From assembly GCA_963693085.1 (NCBI GenBank), contig OY856409.1:1341302915-1341366914 (forward strand): a stretch of 64,000 bases of DNA, written 5' to 3'. The translations under genes were made by a program, and so were the position numbers. Below, one piece after another: positions 22,589 through 36,263 of this stretch. Source of the stretch: Alisma plantago-aquatica. Lineage: Eukaryota > Streptophyta > Magnoliopsida > Alismatales > Alismataceae. The stretch's first letter is position 1; every line of letters begins with the position of its first letter. A model generated the notes under the pieces. The model worked only from the letters and a program-made list of their open reading frames with translations. It was not told the DNA's origin and made no database searches.

Positions 22589-24094
22589 TTCACTGAGTCT
22601 ACAGGGACACTAGGACTTAGGACTAGGATGATGTCTAAGTTGGGAATATGACATAAAAATATGGTGCATACTGCCTAATCTCGGTATTTGGGTGCCCTGG
22701 CCAGGTATTCAATTATTGAAGAAAGGTAAGTATGGAACTCTTAGATTGTTATCTTTCTAATTACTCTGATCAAGTAGTCATTGTGAGACAATTTAAAGAG
22801 CATAATGAATAAGAAATCATGGTGTGAATATCTCAATCCTATCTTAAAGAAGATGGAAATTGCATCATAATCTATCAAAACTTGAATGTTTGGTAACTAT
22901 AAGAGAAAGATACAACACCATGAAATCTAATCTGAATACAAATTAGAAAAAGAGGAGTTCTTGAAGATGTGATTCAAGAAGATAATAAAGTAAAAGACAG
23001 ATAAGTCTATGCTTATAAAGTGAATCAAGGTATGAAATCCACATAACATAGAGAGAACTCCTATAACAAGTACAAAATGAGAAGATGAATGGGAACAATG
23101 ACAAAGAAATAAGGTGGAACCTGAGTTAATCTCAGACCAACCTAGGTGTGTAAGAAAGTGTTAATGAAAACAAAATTCAGCATGGCATGTGAAAGAAATC
23201 AAGGGAGATGATCCCCATTTAATGAAGCAAATGTGGAATATGAGTATTTACTTGTTGATAAGTGGTTGAAAAATATAATAAAATAAGTGAACATACCCAA
23301 GTGTGATAAATAGTCATTAAGGAAGAAGTAATTAGATATGTTAATCATGATGATTGCTATGCTAATGGCAAGGAACCAAAAATGAAAAAGGTAAAATGAT
23401 ACATAAGAAGTTGTAACCTGCATAATGAAAATAGAATTGGTTACCTTTTTGCTAGTGACCCTAAACAATGTTTCTATGATGTGGGAAGTATGTTTCCCTT
23501 TGTGTCTTTCCTTTCCAGGGCACAACTTTCAAGAACCATTGCCACTTGGTATGTGTTGATTCATTCTAAACATGAGGATTGATATCTTATTATAGAATAA
23601 GGTTGTTTGGACTATGGTTCCACGATCATAAAGTTTGTGATAATTTTTCTCTTGAGCCTTCTAATAATTAGGAAGAATCCTTTTATATGTCTTGATATTT
23701 TTTATGTTGGTAAAAGTAGATGAGACAAGGATGTGAGTTCCTTATAGCGCATGAGGTGGATACTAAGGTATTGAATCCTAGTATCCAAGATGTATCAATA
23801 ATATGAGAAATATGAAATATGTGAAGGTTGGAGATGTTTATTAAATGAACATTCCAAGTATTCCTCTCTTGTAGAGAGAGAGAGAGTGGATGATGACCCT
23901 CTAAATGTTGTTTGGAAGGAAAAATAAAAGTGATTCTATAATGTTGTGTGTGGTTCAGTGATAGCTGGGAAAGACCATTATCTAGGATAGATAGTTCGTT
24001 GGTTAATAAATATGTGATACCATGTTCCTTTAAGATAAACCTATGATAAAATATCAATGCATAAGAGTTAGATTGGACGACACAATCCACATGA

Positions 24095-24180
24095 CCATGA
24101 TAAGTTTAGAGTTATGTCCTTTAGACTAACGAATGTACCAATAGAATTTATGAATAGGAGGAAGAAAGTGTTCAAGTAAT
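24095..24180 (+). pseudogene. RT fragment inside LARD
   Basis: One frame reads DKFRVMSFRLTNVPIEFMNR, the decayed counterpart of the RT stretch [20 protein letters not shown] seen in the chromovirus near 39400. No catalytic box follows. Confidence 0.8.
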
Positions 24181-24461
24181 GTCTTACAAGTTGTAGCAAT
24201 CTTTGAATGATGACATGTCAAAGTATTTCAAATATGGTAAAAAAAAATATGATCAATATTTCTTCAAAAACCTTAGGGTTGCCGAAGCAGTAACTTTCTA
24301 TGAGACAAGTTGAACAATAATGAGATGGGGTTGATTAAGTGTCTTTGTGGGATCATGATATGTCTTCTTATGTGGGAGTTTTTGTGCTGACCCAAGATGA
24401 GATATGTATGAATGATGTGGCATCACCATGATATGTAGGTAACCATGTGAAGGTAATATGA

Positions 24462-24515
24462 TGAGGTGCAAAGGAAGTACCCATCTTTGTTATCTTGGAT
24501 TTCGGGGGCAAAATC
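24462..24515 (+). pseudogene. Chromodomain C-terminal tail remnant in LARD
   Basis: The frame beginning DEVQRKYPSL, followed by TGGATTTCGGGGGCAAAATC, matches the end of the chromovirus pol ORF (DEMCRKCPSL, then GGGGGCAAAATCC at 35610-35590). The same distance to the LTR is kept. Confidence 0.75.
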
Positions 24516-24534
24516 CATGTTAGGGGTTTATAGT
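24516..24534 (+). other. LARD polypurine tract region
   Basis: GTTAGGGGTTTATAGT immediately precedes the 3' LTR. It is nearly identical to the corresponding site of the chromovirus (35572-35589, minus). Confidence 0.75.
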
Positions 24535-27500
24535 TGTAAGACCCCTAAACTTGTTTAATGAGTTGAACAAGCTTAATTATCATAATGGAATGCTTATAAC
24601 CCTAATCTAACATTGACATGTTGATTAAGATAAGTTAAGTGCTTAAGATGTGATTAGTGTTATGATTAGTTGAGACAAGCTAATTAGCATAATTGTGTGC
24701 CTTGAGAAGGTAGATGACCTCATGCTTGCAAATGTGCAAAAGGAATCATTTCAATCGGACCCCCGATGCCATAGTTATAGCTTTTATATATTCCTTGGAC
24801 CATTTCTGCAATTTTCCCATTTAATAGGTAATTAACCTTTTCCCTTTCTCGCTTATTCCTTATCTTTTCTTCCCGATAGAATAGAGCAATCGCTCTGGTG
24901 GCATCCAGTAGGCCCGATCGGCCGACCTAGTTGAGAGATGGAGGGGTGATTTGTTGGAGCTCCAAGCTCTAATCCGGACGCTTCCTTCTACCCTTCTCCT
25001 TCCTCCCCTCTTCCTCCATCTCTTCTCCTTCCTTTCCAGCAGCAGCTCGCCCTAGCTGTTTGGGTGGCTGGTCAGCAGTTAGAGATGTGCAAGGTAACGA
25101 CTGGAAGCCTTCTTGGGCACAGCCAACAACCCGATCCATCGCCTTGGAGGCCGACCTTGAGGTCTAGGCTTGCAACCGTAGCCACGAGCAAGATAATCAC
25201 CTAGCTAGGGGATGCGGCCCCAACCAGAGCAGCATCAGCAGCTGCTGTTCGGAGCAGCGATAATGGCCACGAGGCTATTTGGGTGTGAGCAGCAGCCCCA
25301 AGCTATGCTCTTGACTCCGAATGAGAGGTCCAAGCTAGGTATTGCAGCTTCCAGTCATGAATCTGCCATCAATTGAGTCGTTTCCACCGTGCGTGAAGTT
25401 ATTTTTGCAATTGGTTCGTAAACATAACAACCAAAGATAGAAGATAATCCAACAAATGCCTGAACTGGGACTCTGGACGCATTTCCGGACGAATCTGTAC
25501 ATCTCGAAGCACTATGAGTAGGGTTTAACTCACCTATCATGAATTAACTCTGGTGTTTGGAAATTTTTGGTTAATTGCGCATTTTTCGCTGATAACAGTA
25601 GTTATCAGGCGCTGGGTAGTATTTGGTGTCGCCCGACTTTTTATTTCACAAATCGCTTCTTTAGGCTTTTGTATAACATAGTTTATCATCCGATTAGTGT
25701 GGTTTGGACCAGTGAATTTACATGGTTCATCAGAACTTAAATTGCTCAGTGTGAATGTAGAAATTAGTAATACACGACCAATAACGTTATGGTTTGGGTA
25801 TAAACCCAGGCTCTTTCATGGTAGAAATTACTCTAAAGCTCTAAAACCCTACCTTTCTTGCTCCTTATGTTTAGGGTTTGCTCAATTGATGAAGAAAGGT
25901 GCTAGATGGACGAATTCCTAGCTTACTCTTAGATTTTCTACCCTACATGCTCGAGATTTCTCCTGTGTGTGGTTCCATCTTCTCATTAGAGGAAAGTTTT
26001 ATAACTTGATCCACGTTTATTGCTTACCATAAACTTTTTAGGTCATGTTCTTGCTTGAAAATGATGATTCATGCACTAAAAAGCTATGCTTGACTTAGAT
26101 TTTGATTTTTATAATGTTCCCTATTCTGATTTCAGTTATATATGAATCTGTGATCATGTGTGTGTTAGCACTAAGGTATAATGTGACTTGGATCAGGTTG
26201 TTTTGACAACCTATGTTCACCCCCTTAGGTCAGGTTTTGGACCAATTAGAAGTTTAATGATCAACCATTAAATACCCTACTGATGTTATCAATCAATGCT
26301 GACATTAGCTTGATATTTGATGCTGATTAAGGAATATAGTGTTGATCTAACAACCTATAGTGATTTAATGATCACTAATGATGGTGGATCAGGTCTCTAC
26401 AATTTATGGTGAGTTAATCATATAGTTTTAGCATCAATTAATCCTTAGACCAATGGTTTCTTAGGTCTTGATGCAATGGTCGAACATATACTGTAATTGA
26501 TGGTTTTAAAATATGAACTTGACCCAATGGTCAAGATATAATGGTTATTCCTCTATTAAGGTGGAATGATGGTAATGTAATATGTTAATCCTAATAATGA
26601 GATTTAGATGATTTTCTTTGTATGATCAACATAAGGATTTTACTTGTTGGCAATGGATGGCTTGTTCGAAATGAATAATTTATTGTGGATTTTACCCTAC
26701 TTTTAATAGAACCTTTTGTGTTGTTAATCAAGGGATGTCTAGGGTTAGATGGTGACTCTTTCTAGAGCACAAATCAAGGACTTCGTAGGTGGTTTATCCA
26801 GATGTTTACTTATGTAAACAACCAATAGTCTTGCCTTTTAATCATCCAATGGTTCTGGATGGCATTGTGGTATAGTGATATGGGTTGAATGATGATGGAA
26901 CAAATGGAGGATTACCTTAATAAGTTAGTATTACCTATTCATTCATATGAATAGAAGGGATGATAACCATATTGTGTTGATATGTAACCCTAATTAGGTA
27001 TAGCTGTTATACCTAGATTTAATATAACTAAATGATGGTAATTTGGTATTAATAGTCCTTGAATGACTAATACAATCATGGAGACTTTGTTATTATTGTT
27101 GAAACCCTAGTATGCTATAACCTGATGATCACACCTTGATTTATGTGTGGGTTCATACTTGAGAATAGTATGGAATGTGAAGGTGATGCTTCACCTTATG
27201 CATCCATGATCCAATGGGGATGCCGTGAGTTAGGGTTTGGGTATGAGTGTCAGTTAGTAACATTGATATAATTTATCATGTTGAACCTAACTCTAATGCA
27301 ATTAGATAAAGATGAGTATTCATGTTTAACATTCTTATATGATGGAATGATGGTAGAATAACCTCCTTACTATGATCATAACCTTGATATGTTAATTGGT
27401 GGTTATTATAGTCACATGGTTGATACTTTCTTATGCTAAACATGTGTATAATGAATATGATGAGAGTTAATCATATCTAGATTCCTTGCATGTTGATGTA

Positions 27501-29572
27501 ATAAAGGAATGTTCTTAATATTAATATAACCCTGCTATGATTGTTTATGAATACCACCTAGTTCATAAATGTAATATTGTACTAATCTGGTATATTATAT
27601 ATAATTGATGTTGTTGAGCCTTGTTATAAGGCATGCAAAGATAATGATGATCTTGCAGGGAATAATATGATGGTCTTAATGACCTTTGGGCGTGGTTGAG
27701 CCCTGAATGAGGTGAAATCCTCTTATGTTGATAAGGGTTGATACCCTGTGATATTGTGAAAAAGATTATTATCTTGCGATAGCATGATGACTAGTGTAGT
27801 CTCATGAGTGGCAAATGAATAGTACCATGTGATGATGAGATGAGAATTTATGTTTCACACATTTTATATCTTTTCAAGTTTTGATATTTATATGCTTGGT
27901 AGAAGTGAATTAGGGTTTGTATGTCCACTTGTTTGATGCAGCGTTAATTCACCCAATTGGTATAACTAATCAAGTGCAACTCTAATCATGTAGTGCCCTG
28001 TGCCGTAGAACCATCTTCAGTGTCAGAACTTGCTGGATGGTGAAACGAGTATTCCTAAGGGAAACCCGGAGCGCATATTGTTGAATATGCGGGGGTGGCA
28101 GGTTGAGGATATATCCTTGTCATCCACAATACAGATTGTGGAGGTTGGCTATGGTCATGCCTCATACATCTGATGTGATTGAGAACGGCTGCGGTCGTGT
28201 CTCTGTGGTTATAACATGAAGTGATTAGAGGACAACTGCGGTTGTACCTCAGTGTTTGGGTTTGAATACCCTTGTTTCTAGTGTCGTGACCTGTACCAAT
28301 GTCGGACTAGTAGTTTTCAGCTTGACTATATGTCGCTGTGGTGGCAACTTTGACTGATATGTCACTGCCTTTTTACTCATACTGATCGGGGGGAAGAGAT
28401 CTTATGATGTCGATATTCCTAGATCTTGTACAGAACTGAATAGCCCTTCAGAGGGGTCGGTTGGACTTTGAATGGTACGATTCAAATTCCCCAGGGCATA
28501 ATAAAAGATGTAATACAGCCGTATAGCATATCTGTTTAGGATTATATGTGACACTTCACTTTGGATGATAACCCTTGTTTGTTCTCTTTACATAAAGATG
28601 ATGTTTATTGCAATTAAGAGATGGTAATTATACTTATGTTGTGGATATGCATAAGACTGTAAATGTGTACATATATTAGTCATGCTTATGTTGATATCTA
28701 TACTGCTACTGTTGATTATAATCATGATGCTAGCTATCTCATGTTGTTAGTTATGTTTAGCATGCTAGCCATGCCTCTATAACTAGAAATGCATATAATG
28801 TTAATCATGCTTATGCAAATACTCATGCTTATGTGATAGCTTTGCTTATGATATTGATATGTTCAAACTGTTAGACATGCTAATGTTGTTAGATAGGCTT
28901 ATGATGCTAGACTTATTCATGTTAATAGAGATAACATGCTACTAGACTTTCTTATGCTAGTTATGCATATGCTATTGAATCTCTTATACGGTTAATAAGG
29001 AAAATGATGATAGTCAGCTTGATGATGATAATTGTTATCTGCTCCTTTATGTATTTTGTTAATCATCAATATTGTTGATCTTATTTGTTATATCTGATTA
29101 AACTGTTTAACTACTTAATTACTTAAAAATGTTGTAATCAATAAACGTTGTTGATGGTTATATCACTTGCTGGGACTGTCTCACCCTTGTGGTTCACCAC
29201 ATTTTTTTTAGGTAATCGGAAGTGACAAAAACAAACATGTGGCAGCCAAGAGGAGCTATGGTAATGAATATTTGATAAAGTTGATTAGATGTCTAGTTTG
29301 TTCTAGAGTTGTCCATGTACTCTCAGGTCCGGGCGAGATAAAGTTTGTATATAATGTTTCAAATGAATCAGACTTTTGTTAGCATATTAATGCTTGTTTG
29401 TGTGGCATAGCATGGATACAAGAAAGATGTTGGGATCCTTCAAACGTTTCTGAGCGGGTGTTGATGTTGAAATCGATTTTAATTTACCCATATTTTTGGG
29501 TATGTGATTAATTAGTGATTGATTGTGTTTTATGTTTTGAGTAATCTCGTTTAGCTTGATGGGGTCGTGACA
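24535..29572 (+). repeat. LARD 3' LTR (5038 bp)
   Basis: A direct copy of 17528-22567 that keeps the terminal TG..CA, TATA box (24783-24792), hairpin (25589-25608), shared blocks and AATAAA region. It lacks the 24-bp duplication of the 5' LTR. Confidence 0.95.
25589..25608 (+). other. Hairpin with perfect 8-bp stem, 3' LTR copy
   Basis: CTGATAAC-agta-GTTATCAG: same stem as 18569-18588 with a different loop. Confidence 0.85.
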
Positions 29573-31800
29573 CGAGCCATCCAATAGAAGATACAAAAGC
29601 AGAGGCCATGCCCTAAGAGAAAATATCTTCTACCTACACCATTCATATAGAAAGGAATCACCCAAACACAGGAACATGACATGTGTAGAATCAGATAGGT
29701 CCTACGGTGAATATCTTGATATGGATTTCAATCATAAGATGAAGATTGGTTCGCCTACATAGGAGACAGATCGAGAGAGATGGATAGTAGGGAAACATTC
29801 CCTCGATCTCCTTCCCTAGGATAGGAGCGAATGATCATCTTTGTTTTTGTTTTATGCATAAGCATCTCTTTTGGAATATACGAGGGTAGCTAACAACCCC
29901 ACCCACAAGGTCTTTGGAAACTTTTATAGAAGACACTAACCAATTCTTGTAGGACTCCTTAAACCTTTCATTCATTTCATGTGTACAAAGAAGCTCATGG
30001 ACATCATCGAACTAGGTCATACACTAATAAAAAAGGATAAAGAAGAAAAATTTGGGTGTTTGTTGATACATCATGCATCCTTCTGTTTTCCTCTCACACT
30101 CGCAACACCTCACCATTAAAATGATGCATAGCTTCAGCACCCATTCCTTCATCTCAATAATTTTCTCAAAATGTGACATATATGCTTGAGGAGATCTTTG
30201 GACCTCATTGCTTGATCTGGCTAACACCATTAGAGATCAAATGTTGGGATTGGCAAGGGAATTGAATATTGTAAGGAAGATAGAAGAAAGAAGAGGTGAG
30301 GGTGAACCAGATCCTATGTGCATGATGGACCTCAACAACTTCATCGTAGATGTTGGTATTTTGGATGTCTTTTGACCAAAGTCAACTTACTTGGGTGAAT
30401 AAACAATATCAAACCTCCACTATATGTGAGATACTAGAAAGGGGTTTTGTAAACACTGTTTGACTTTCATGCGCACCACCGATCAAAGCCTCTCACTTGA
30501 CCTTCTTTTTGGTTTCTAAACATTTCCAGATTTTTATTTCCTTAAAGGAAAACCTTATCTCTGAATCACCCTCTCCCTTTTTCTTATTGGGAGTATGGAT
30601 TTCACATGAGGACTTTCGTGACAGAATAAAGGGAGTATGGAACATGGGAGGTTAGGGAAATGACTCCTTTATATTCTTCCCTATGGTGAAGAACTTGAAA
30701 ATTACACTAAAATATGAAATTGTGAAGTCTTTGGGATCATTCATCAAAAGAATAAAGATTAAGAAGACATTTCACACACCTTACAAATAGAGTGTGGAGG
30801 ATATACCAACCCAAGAAGAAGATTCCTATAAGGAAAAATCACAAATTAGTTAAATGAATGACAAATTCCAATATACTAAGTTCCTTGACTTGGTTTTCAA
30901 AGCCAGACATAAGCAAAGACATGTCATCTAGTTGGATCAAATCTGACGGAAACTGCACAAATAATCTAACATCGATGGTTTTTGAAGTAGCATTCTTCTT
31001 TGTCAATTTCTAATCACCTCTGTTGATTCTAAAAAATGATAACAACACTGATGAAGATGTCTTTTTTGGGCTTGTACCTTCTATTCTATCTACTGATGAT
31101 AACATCAATGACTCCCTCATAAGATGAAGTGTTAAAAATCATGAATTTGATGGACATGGATTCCATGCTCGAACCTGACGGTTTCTCCTTAAGCTTCTAC
31201 TTGGCTTCTTTGGACACAATCAAATAGGACTTCATTAACTTGGTGGCACTCTTTTTCAGTGGAGGTCTCTACCATTGGAGTCTTTTCTACAACTGACTGG
31301 TCCTAATTCTGAAGGTGGAAGACCCTAAATATTTATCCAAAGACATAGAGTGATTGTTATTGAGAATGTATCGCGGTGTATTCTTGACAAGGTCATCAAT
31401 AACTATCTCTATTCTCATATCCCACATATGGTATCTACAGAGCAAGGAGAATTTGTGAAGAATAGGGATATCATACACAATACTCGATCGACAAAATAAG
31501 TTTTTTACAACATCAAAAAAGGTGGTGATCCCCCATACGTGGTGATCAAATATGATATGTCTAAGGCCTTTGATATGGTTGACTAGTTGTATCATAGAAA
31601 GTGTTGGCCTACTTTGGAATTATGCCACCTCTTATCGATTTACTACTGAGATTCTATGCCAAAACCTTGATATTAGTTATTATAAAAGGTATGACATACG
31701 ATTCCTTCTAGAAACATGAGGGAACCCTCTATCCCCTTTCCCTTTGTCTTGTTTGAGGAATCTATTTGTAGGAGGATTAGTCAAGCAATGTTAAAATCAC
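29573..31800 (+). pseudogene. LINE-1 segment 2: end of ORF1, endonuclease, first half of RT
   Basis: This resumes LINE-1 after the LARD (the first 5 bp are the TSD copy). The endonuclease start is visible as LFWNIRG near 29860, and EN-type stretches (DVGILDV, then LTWVNKQ) at about 30340-30420. The RT begins about 31280, with GEFVKNRDIIHNT near 31450 and motif A IKYDMSKAFDMVD at 31541-31586, where the next codon (Trp in the family) is TAG. Many stops and frameshifts are present. The segment ends at the chromovirus insertion (TSD ATCAC 31796-31800) and resumes at 47850. Confidence 0.82.
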
Positions 31801-34800
31801 AGGACACCTCGTCACGCTAAATGAGATTACTTGAAATATAAAATGCGATCAACTACTAATTAATCACAGCCAGAAAAGTGGAAGAATTAAAACCAATTTT
31901 AACATTATAAACAAGCTATAGAACATTTACAAAAGGTCCATATTTTCCATTTTCATATACCATAATTTGTATTTACATCTGTATCCATCGGCCTCAGCCA
32001 CATCCTATATATAAAAGATATTCCACATGTACATGTCATATTTACAAACACAGACATACTACAAAAATCTCGTGTCAATATAAGTATTTCATCTAGAAAA
32101 TGCATCCCATACCCGGACCTAAGAGTACAGGGACGACACTAGGACTCTACTACTGACATCTAAACTGACCAACCTTTTGAGTCTATTGATCGCCATGCTG
32201 CTCCTCTTCTATAGAATGACCTCGACCATGTTGCCTACGACCACATAAAAAGATGTGGTGACCCACGAGTGAGACCCATGTCCCAACCAGAGATATAACT
32301 TTTTCTAACAAATATTGATTACAACAGATTAATTAATAGTATTAGACTGAGCAAATTGAGTATTGAATAAGCAATTAAGCATATTGAACAGTTTAGTTTA
32401 GGCATAATAAGAAACATAATCAGATAAGCTTAACAACAAGTATAATTACTTAAATTTCATAAGACTTTATCATATAAAAAATAGTGTAGAGAAAAGATAA
32501 GTCAAGGGCTAACATTCAAGGTGAAGCGCATTTAACCCTAGCAGATATACTACATGACTTGTGTTACATCTTTTATTATGCCCTTGGGAGTTAGATTCGT
32601 ATCACTCAAAGTCCAACTGACCACTGTGAAGTACATTCAAGATCTAGGAAGAGTCAGACTCCAAGATCTCCTCCATACTCGGTCAGTATGAGTCTGCACT
32701 GTAGTGACATATTAGTCAACTACCAAAAATGACATATAGTCCATCTGATAACAACTAGTCCTCCCTTGATACAGGTCACGAAACTTGACAACAAGGTATG
32801 CAAAGCAAAACTTTATTCACATTATACATATAATCACCGACACATGACCGCAGTCGTTCTGAAAAAGAGGGCTAGGTATGATTGTAGCCATCCTCCCTAA
32901 ACACTTGGCGTCAGGATAATAAGTACCCCACATATTCAAAAATATGTGCTTCGAGTTTCCCTTAGGAATACTTGTTTTATCATCCAACAAGTTCTGACAC
33001 TGAAGATGGTTCTATGGCATAGGGCACTACATGATTAGGGTTACACTTGATTAAATATTTCCAGTATGGTTGAATAAAGGGTTCATCATAAAATTGGACA
33101 TACAAACCCTAATTCATTTCTATCAAGAGTATAAGTATTGCAACTTTAGAAGATAAAAAAGTTTGAGGTATAAATCTTAATCATATTACCACCTATTATC
33201 ATTCATTACAATCAATGGACCACATTTTTCATCATACATTACAACATACCAATTGCTTATCACATAGTTCCAATGTTACAACCCTTAATGTATCATGAAG
33301 AGGATTACACCTCCATCAGGGATCAAACATGCTCGATAGGTCATAAAGACCATCATATCAGTCTCTACAATATCATCATTTATTTTTCAATGCCTTAGGA
33401 CAAGGATAAATAGGTCATCAATCACACATGTGACCTATAGCAAGGACTATGGTATTTATTAATCATCATGTCAAAGTTTCCACATAAGAAGACAAAATTT
33501 CATTGTCACATGTGATCATTCAAGAAGGCAAATGATAATTAATCATCATCATTTAGTTACATTAGTGTTGGTGTAACAAGCAATGTTCCATTAGGGGTAC
33601 ACATCTACTTGTTATGGTGATTTATCAAATATATTCATACTAGGGAAAACCTAAGACTACAAATTGAGGGCATTAAATCACCGAATTCTCATTATTAAAA
33701 CCAACATATTATACTATAGGATCCATTCTAATCCATTGGATGTTGAAGCATCCAACCTTCAACCATTGGATCGGGTTCCTTAATCAAAACCTTCAATTTG
33801 AGTATAGGTCTAAGCATTGATTCAATTGAACCAAGAACCCATTGGTTTAGGGCTTAATTGAAGTTACATTTAAAGCCTTGACTCACCATCGGTTGTGGTG
33901 ACGTGATCAACCATCGGTTGATAAGGTCAGTTTTACCATCCTTTGTCACCATCAGATGTTTAGTTAAAACCACCATCGGCTCATGCAATCTATAGGACAT
34001 TAGACCATCAGTTGATAATATTCTAAATGAGCCTATAGCTGACCTAAGGTGTGACCATTGGTTGACACCATCAGTTGTCAGCATGGTATGAGCATCGGTT
34101 CATGTGTAAAGTGGAAAACAACCTATAACTCTAAGTAGACACCATCATTTGATAGGTGCTTAGCACCATCGGTCATCAAGCCTACCTAAACTAAGTTATA
34201 TTTGACCTTAGGAAGAATGTGCACATGATTTCAGATTCATCTAGAGATGAAAACTAAGCAAGGAACACCATAAAAAGCAAAATCCTAACTAAGCATAGCT
34301 TCTAAGTGCTTGGATCTTTGTTTTAGAGCGAGTAAATGAGCAAGAAAGTTTGTAGTAAGCAATAAAAGTGAAGAGGGTGATAAAAATCGCCCCTAGTAAG
34401 AAGAACAGGCTTCTAGAAGCAAGAAAATCGAGCAAAGAAGGTAGAAAAACCCTAGCTTTAGGTCTGAACTCGACCAAGTAATACCTTTCTCTACATGGGA
34501 AGCAAACCCTAGGTAGAAGGAGCAAGAAAAATAAGATCTTTGAGCTTTAGAGCAACTTTTACCTTGGAATAGCAAATTTATGTCAAGGAAGAAGTTAGGA
34601 GGAAGAAGAACAACAAAACAAATGAAGGAGAGAAGGATCTACTTACTCGTTTAGGTCAAGATCACCAAAAGAGAGCTTTGTAAACCCTAGAACAGAGCAA
34701 AATGAAACCCTAGAAGCTTCAGCAAGAAGGTTGGCCACCTTCTTCTTCCTTAGGTATCTCCTACACCTACTAGAAGGGAAAAGATGAGATCTAGAGAGAG

Positions 34801-35571
34801 AAGAAGAGATAGGGGGCCAAAGGTTAGTTTGGGAGCCTAAGGATAAGTATATAAAGCTTAAGAATAAGGGAGAGAAGAAGCTTGAGGTGTCCTAGCAGCT
34901 CTCCATGTGTCCATGGCCTAAAGCTTCTAAGGACATGCAAGAAAAATCTCCATCGATTGTGTGAGTTTGCTAGATCACCAGATTATGGCCTCCCAAGGTG
35001 TTGATAAGTTGTTATGCATTGGAAAACCATCATTTGTTCAAACCCTAACTTACTAGGTGATGAACCATCGTCTGGTCCTCCTTTTAAGTGAACCAAACTA
35101 GAAAAACCATCGACCTAGGCCCCTTATAGGATGACCAACCGTTGTCACCACCTATTGGTGACCATCGGATGTCAACCAAATAGGGGGACCATCGGTTGGT
35201 GGCTCCTAAAGGTAGCTCATCCATGAAGGGGTAAACCCTAATCCTCCATAGAAAGGAATCACCTCCAAACTAAGGTACAAACAAGCACCCCATGGCTCAA
35301 AAAGATAAAGAATGATAAGATAACATATAAGGAGAATAATGCATGTGACAAATTGCAAAGAAAACCTCCCATGTGGGCAAATTGTAAAAAAAGTTCAAAG
35401 TATACATAAAATTGCATAACTGGCTCAAACAATGTCCAAATTGGACTAAATTTGAAACTTAAGCTTGTCACATGATATAAAAACATATCACAAGGTTAGA
35501 GTAAGGTTCTAAGAACTCAATTATGGTAATTAAGCTTTTTTACAACTTTAATCTAGGCTAGGGGCCTTACA
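31801..35571 (-). repeat. Chromovirus 3' LTR (3771 bp)
   Basis: In element orientation it begins TGTAAGGCCCCTAGCC and ends near CGAGGTGTCC (terminal bases altered). It has a TATA box at 34848-34856 (minus), about 715 bp from its start. About seventeen degenerate ACCATCGGTTG-like motifs cluster at 33880-34170 and 34950-35200. The block 32560-33060 is shared with the LARD LTR. Confidence 0.92.
34848..34856 (-). promoter_or_regulatory. Chromovirus LTR TATA box
   Basis: TTTATATAC on the minus strand, with a slightly altered counterpart in the other LTR near 47105-47113. Confidence 0.5.
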
Positions 35572-35589
35572 GCTATAAACCCCTAACAA
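35572..35589 (-). other. Chromovirus polypurine tract region
   Basis: The minus strand reads TTGTTAGGGGTTTATAGC directly before the 3' LTR, shared with the LARD. Confidence 0.78.
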
Positions 35590-36263
35590 GGATTTTGCCC
35601 CCAAAATCCTACACAAAGAGAGGGGCACTTCCTACACATCTCATCTTCTAACTCCCACGTGGATTCCTCTATGAAATGGTTATGCCACAAAACCTTCACT
35701 AACACTATATTTTTCTTCTCCAACTTTTTCACCCCTCTGTCTAGGATCAACACAGGACCCTCAACATAAGAAACATCTTCCTCTAACTCAACATCCATTG
35801 ACTGGATTGTCTGCTCTTGTTAGGATGACACTTCCTCAAAATAAAGATATGGAAGACATTATGCAACATGTATAGCTTTAGCGGTAGCTCCAACTTGTAC
35901 ACCACCTTTCCAACATGAGCTAAGATAGGGTGTGGTCCCATAAACCTAGGACCCAACTTACCCTTCTTCCCAAACCTCAGCACACCTTTCCAAAGAGAAA
36001 CCTAGAGATACACTTTGTCTCCCACTTGGAACTCAAATGTTTTGTGGTAGTTATCTGCATAAGACTTTTGTCTATCCCGAGTTGCTTTCAACTACTATTG
36101 TACTACTTTAATCTTCTATATAGTTTGTTGTACTAACCCATGACCTAAAAGTTGATACTCACTTGTTTCATACCAACAAAGTGGAGATCGACAACATCTC
36201 CCATACAAAGCCTAAAAAAGGAACCATATCTATGTTTCTCTTTTAACTATTGTTATAAGCAAA
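35583..36263 (-). pseudogene. Chromovirus integrase C-terminus and chromodomain
   Basis: The GPY/F-type module (RFGKKGKLGPRFMGPHPIL, about 35978-35920) is followed by the linker VFHIFILRK. After a frameshift near 35790 comes a chromodomain-like end, VKVLWHNHFIEESTWELEDE (about 35690-35630). Chromodomains of this lineage bind histone marks and guide integration into heterochromatin. The region is separated from the integrase core by the solo LTR at 36264-37620. Confidence 0.88.

Larger units (their letters stand above)
22589..24515 (+). other. LARD internal region, essentially non-coding
   Basis: AT-rich with no long sense frame. It is not a random filler: a decayed RT piece (24095-24180) and the last codons of a chromodomain ORF (24462-24515) are recognisable, consistent with descent from an autonomous chromovirus by deletion and decay. 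The antisense frames at 23199-23525 and 23683-24090 show no domain. Confidence 0.75.
17528..29572 (+). mobile_element. LARD: large non-autonomous LTR retrotransposon, full length with TSD
   Basis: Two direct LTRs of 5040 and 5038 bp start TGTAAGACCCC and end GGGGTCGTGACA, flanking only 1967 bp of internal DNA. The 5-bp target duplication CGAGC is at 17523-17527 and 29573-29577. The primer site is tRNA-iMet-like, and a purine-rich tract precedes the 3' LTR. The internal region has no usable ORF, only scraps of RT and of the chromodomain tail. Plus orientation is fixed by PBS and PPT. The total of 12,045 bp with few coding remains fits the LARD class. Its host is LINE-1. Confidence 0.95.

Noticed and set aside
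23199..24090. Antisense frames of 108 and 135 codons in the LARD interior
   Set aside because: No domain, opposite to the element's transcription, overlapping a sense-strand RT relic. Chance frames in AT-rich DNA.
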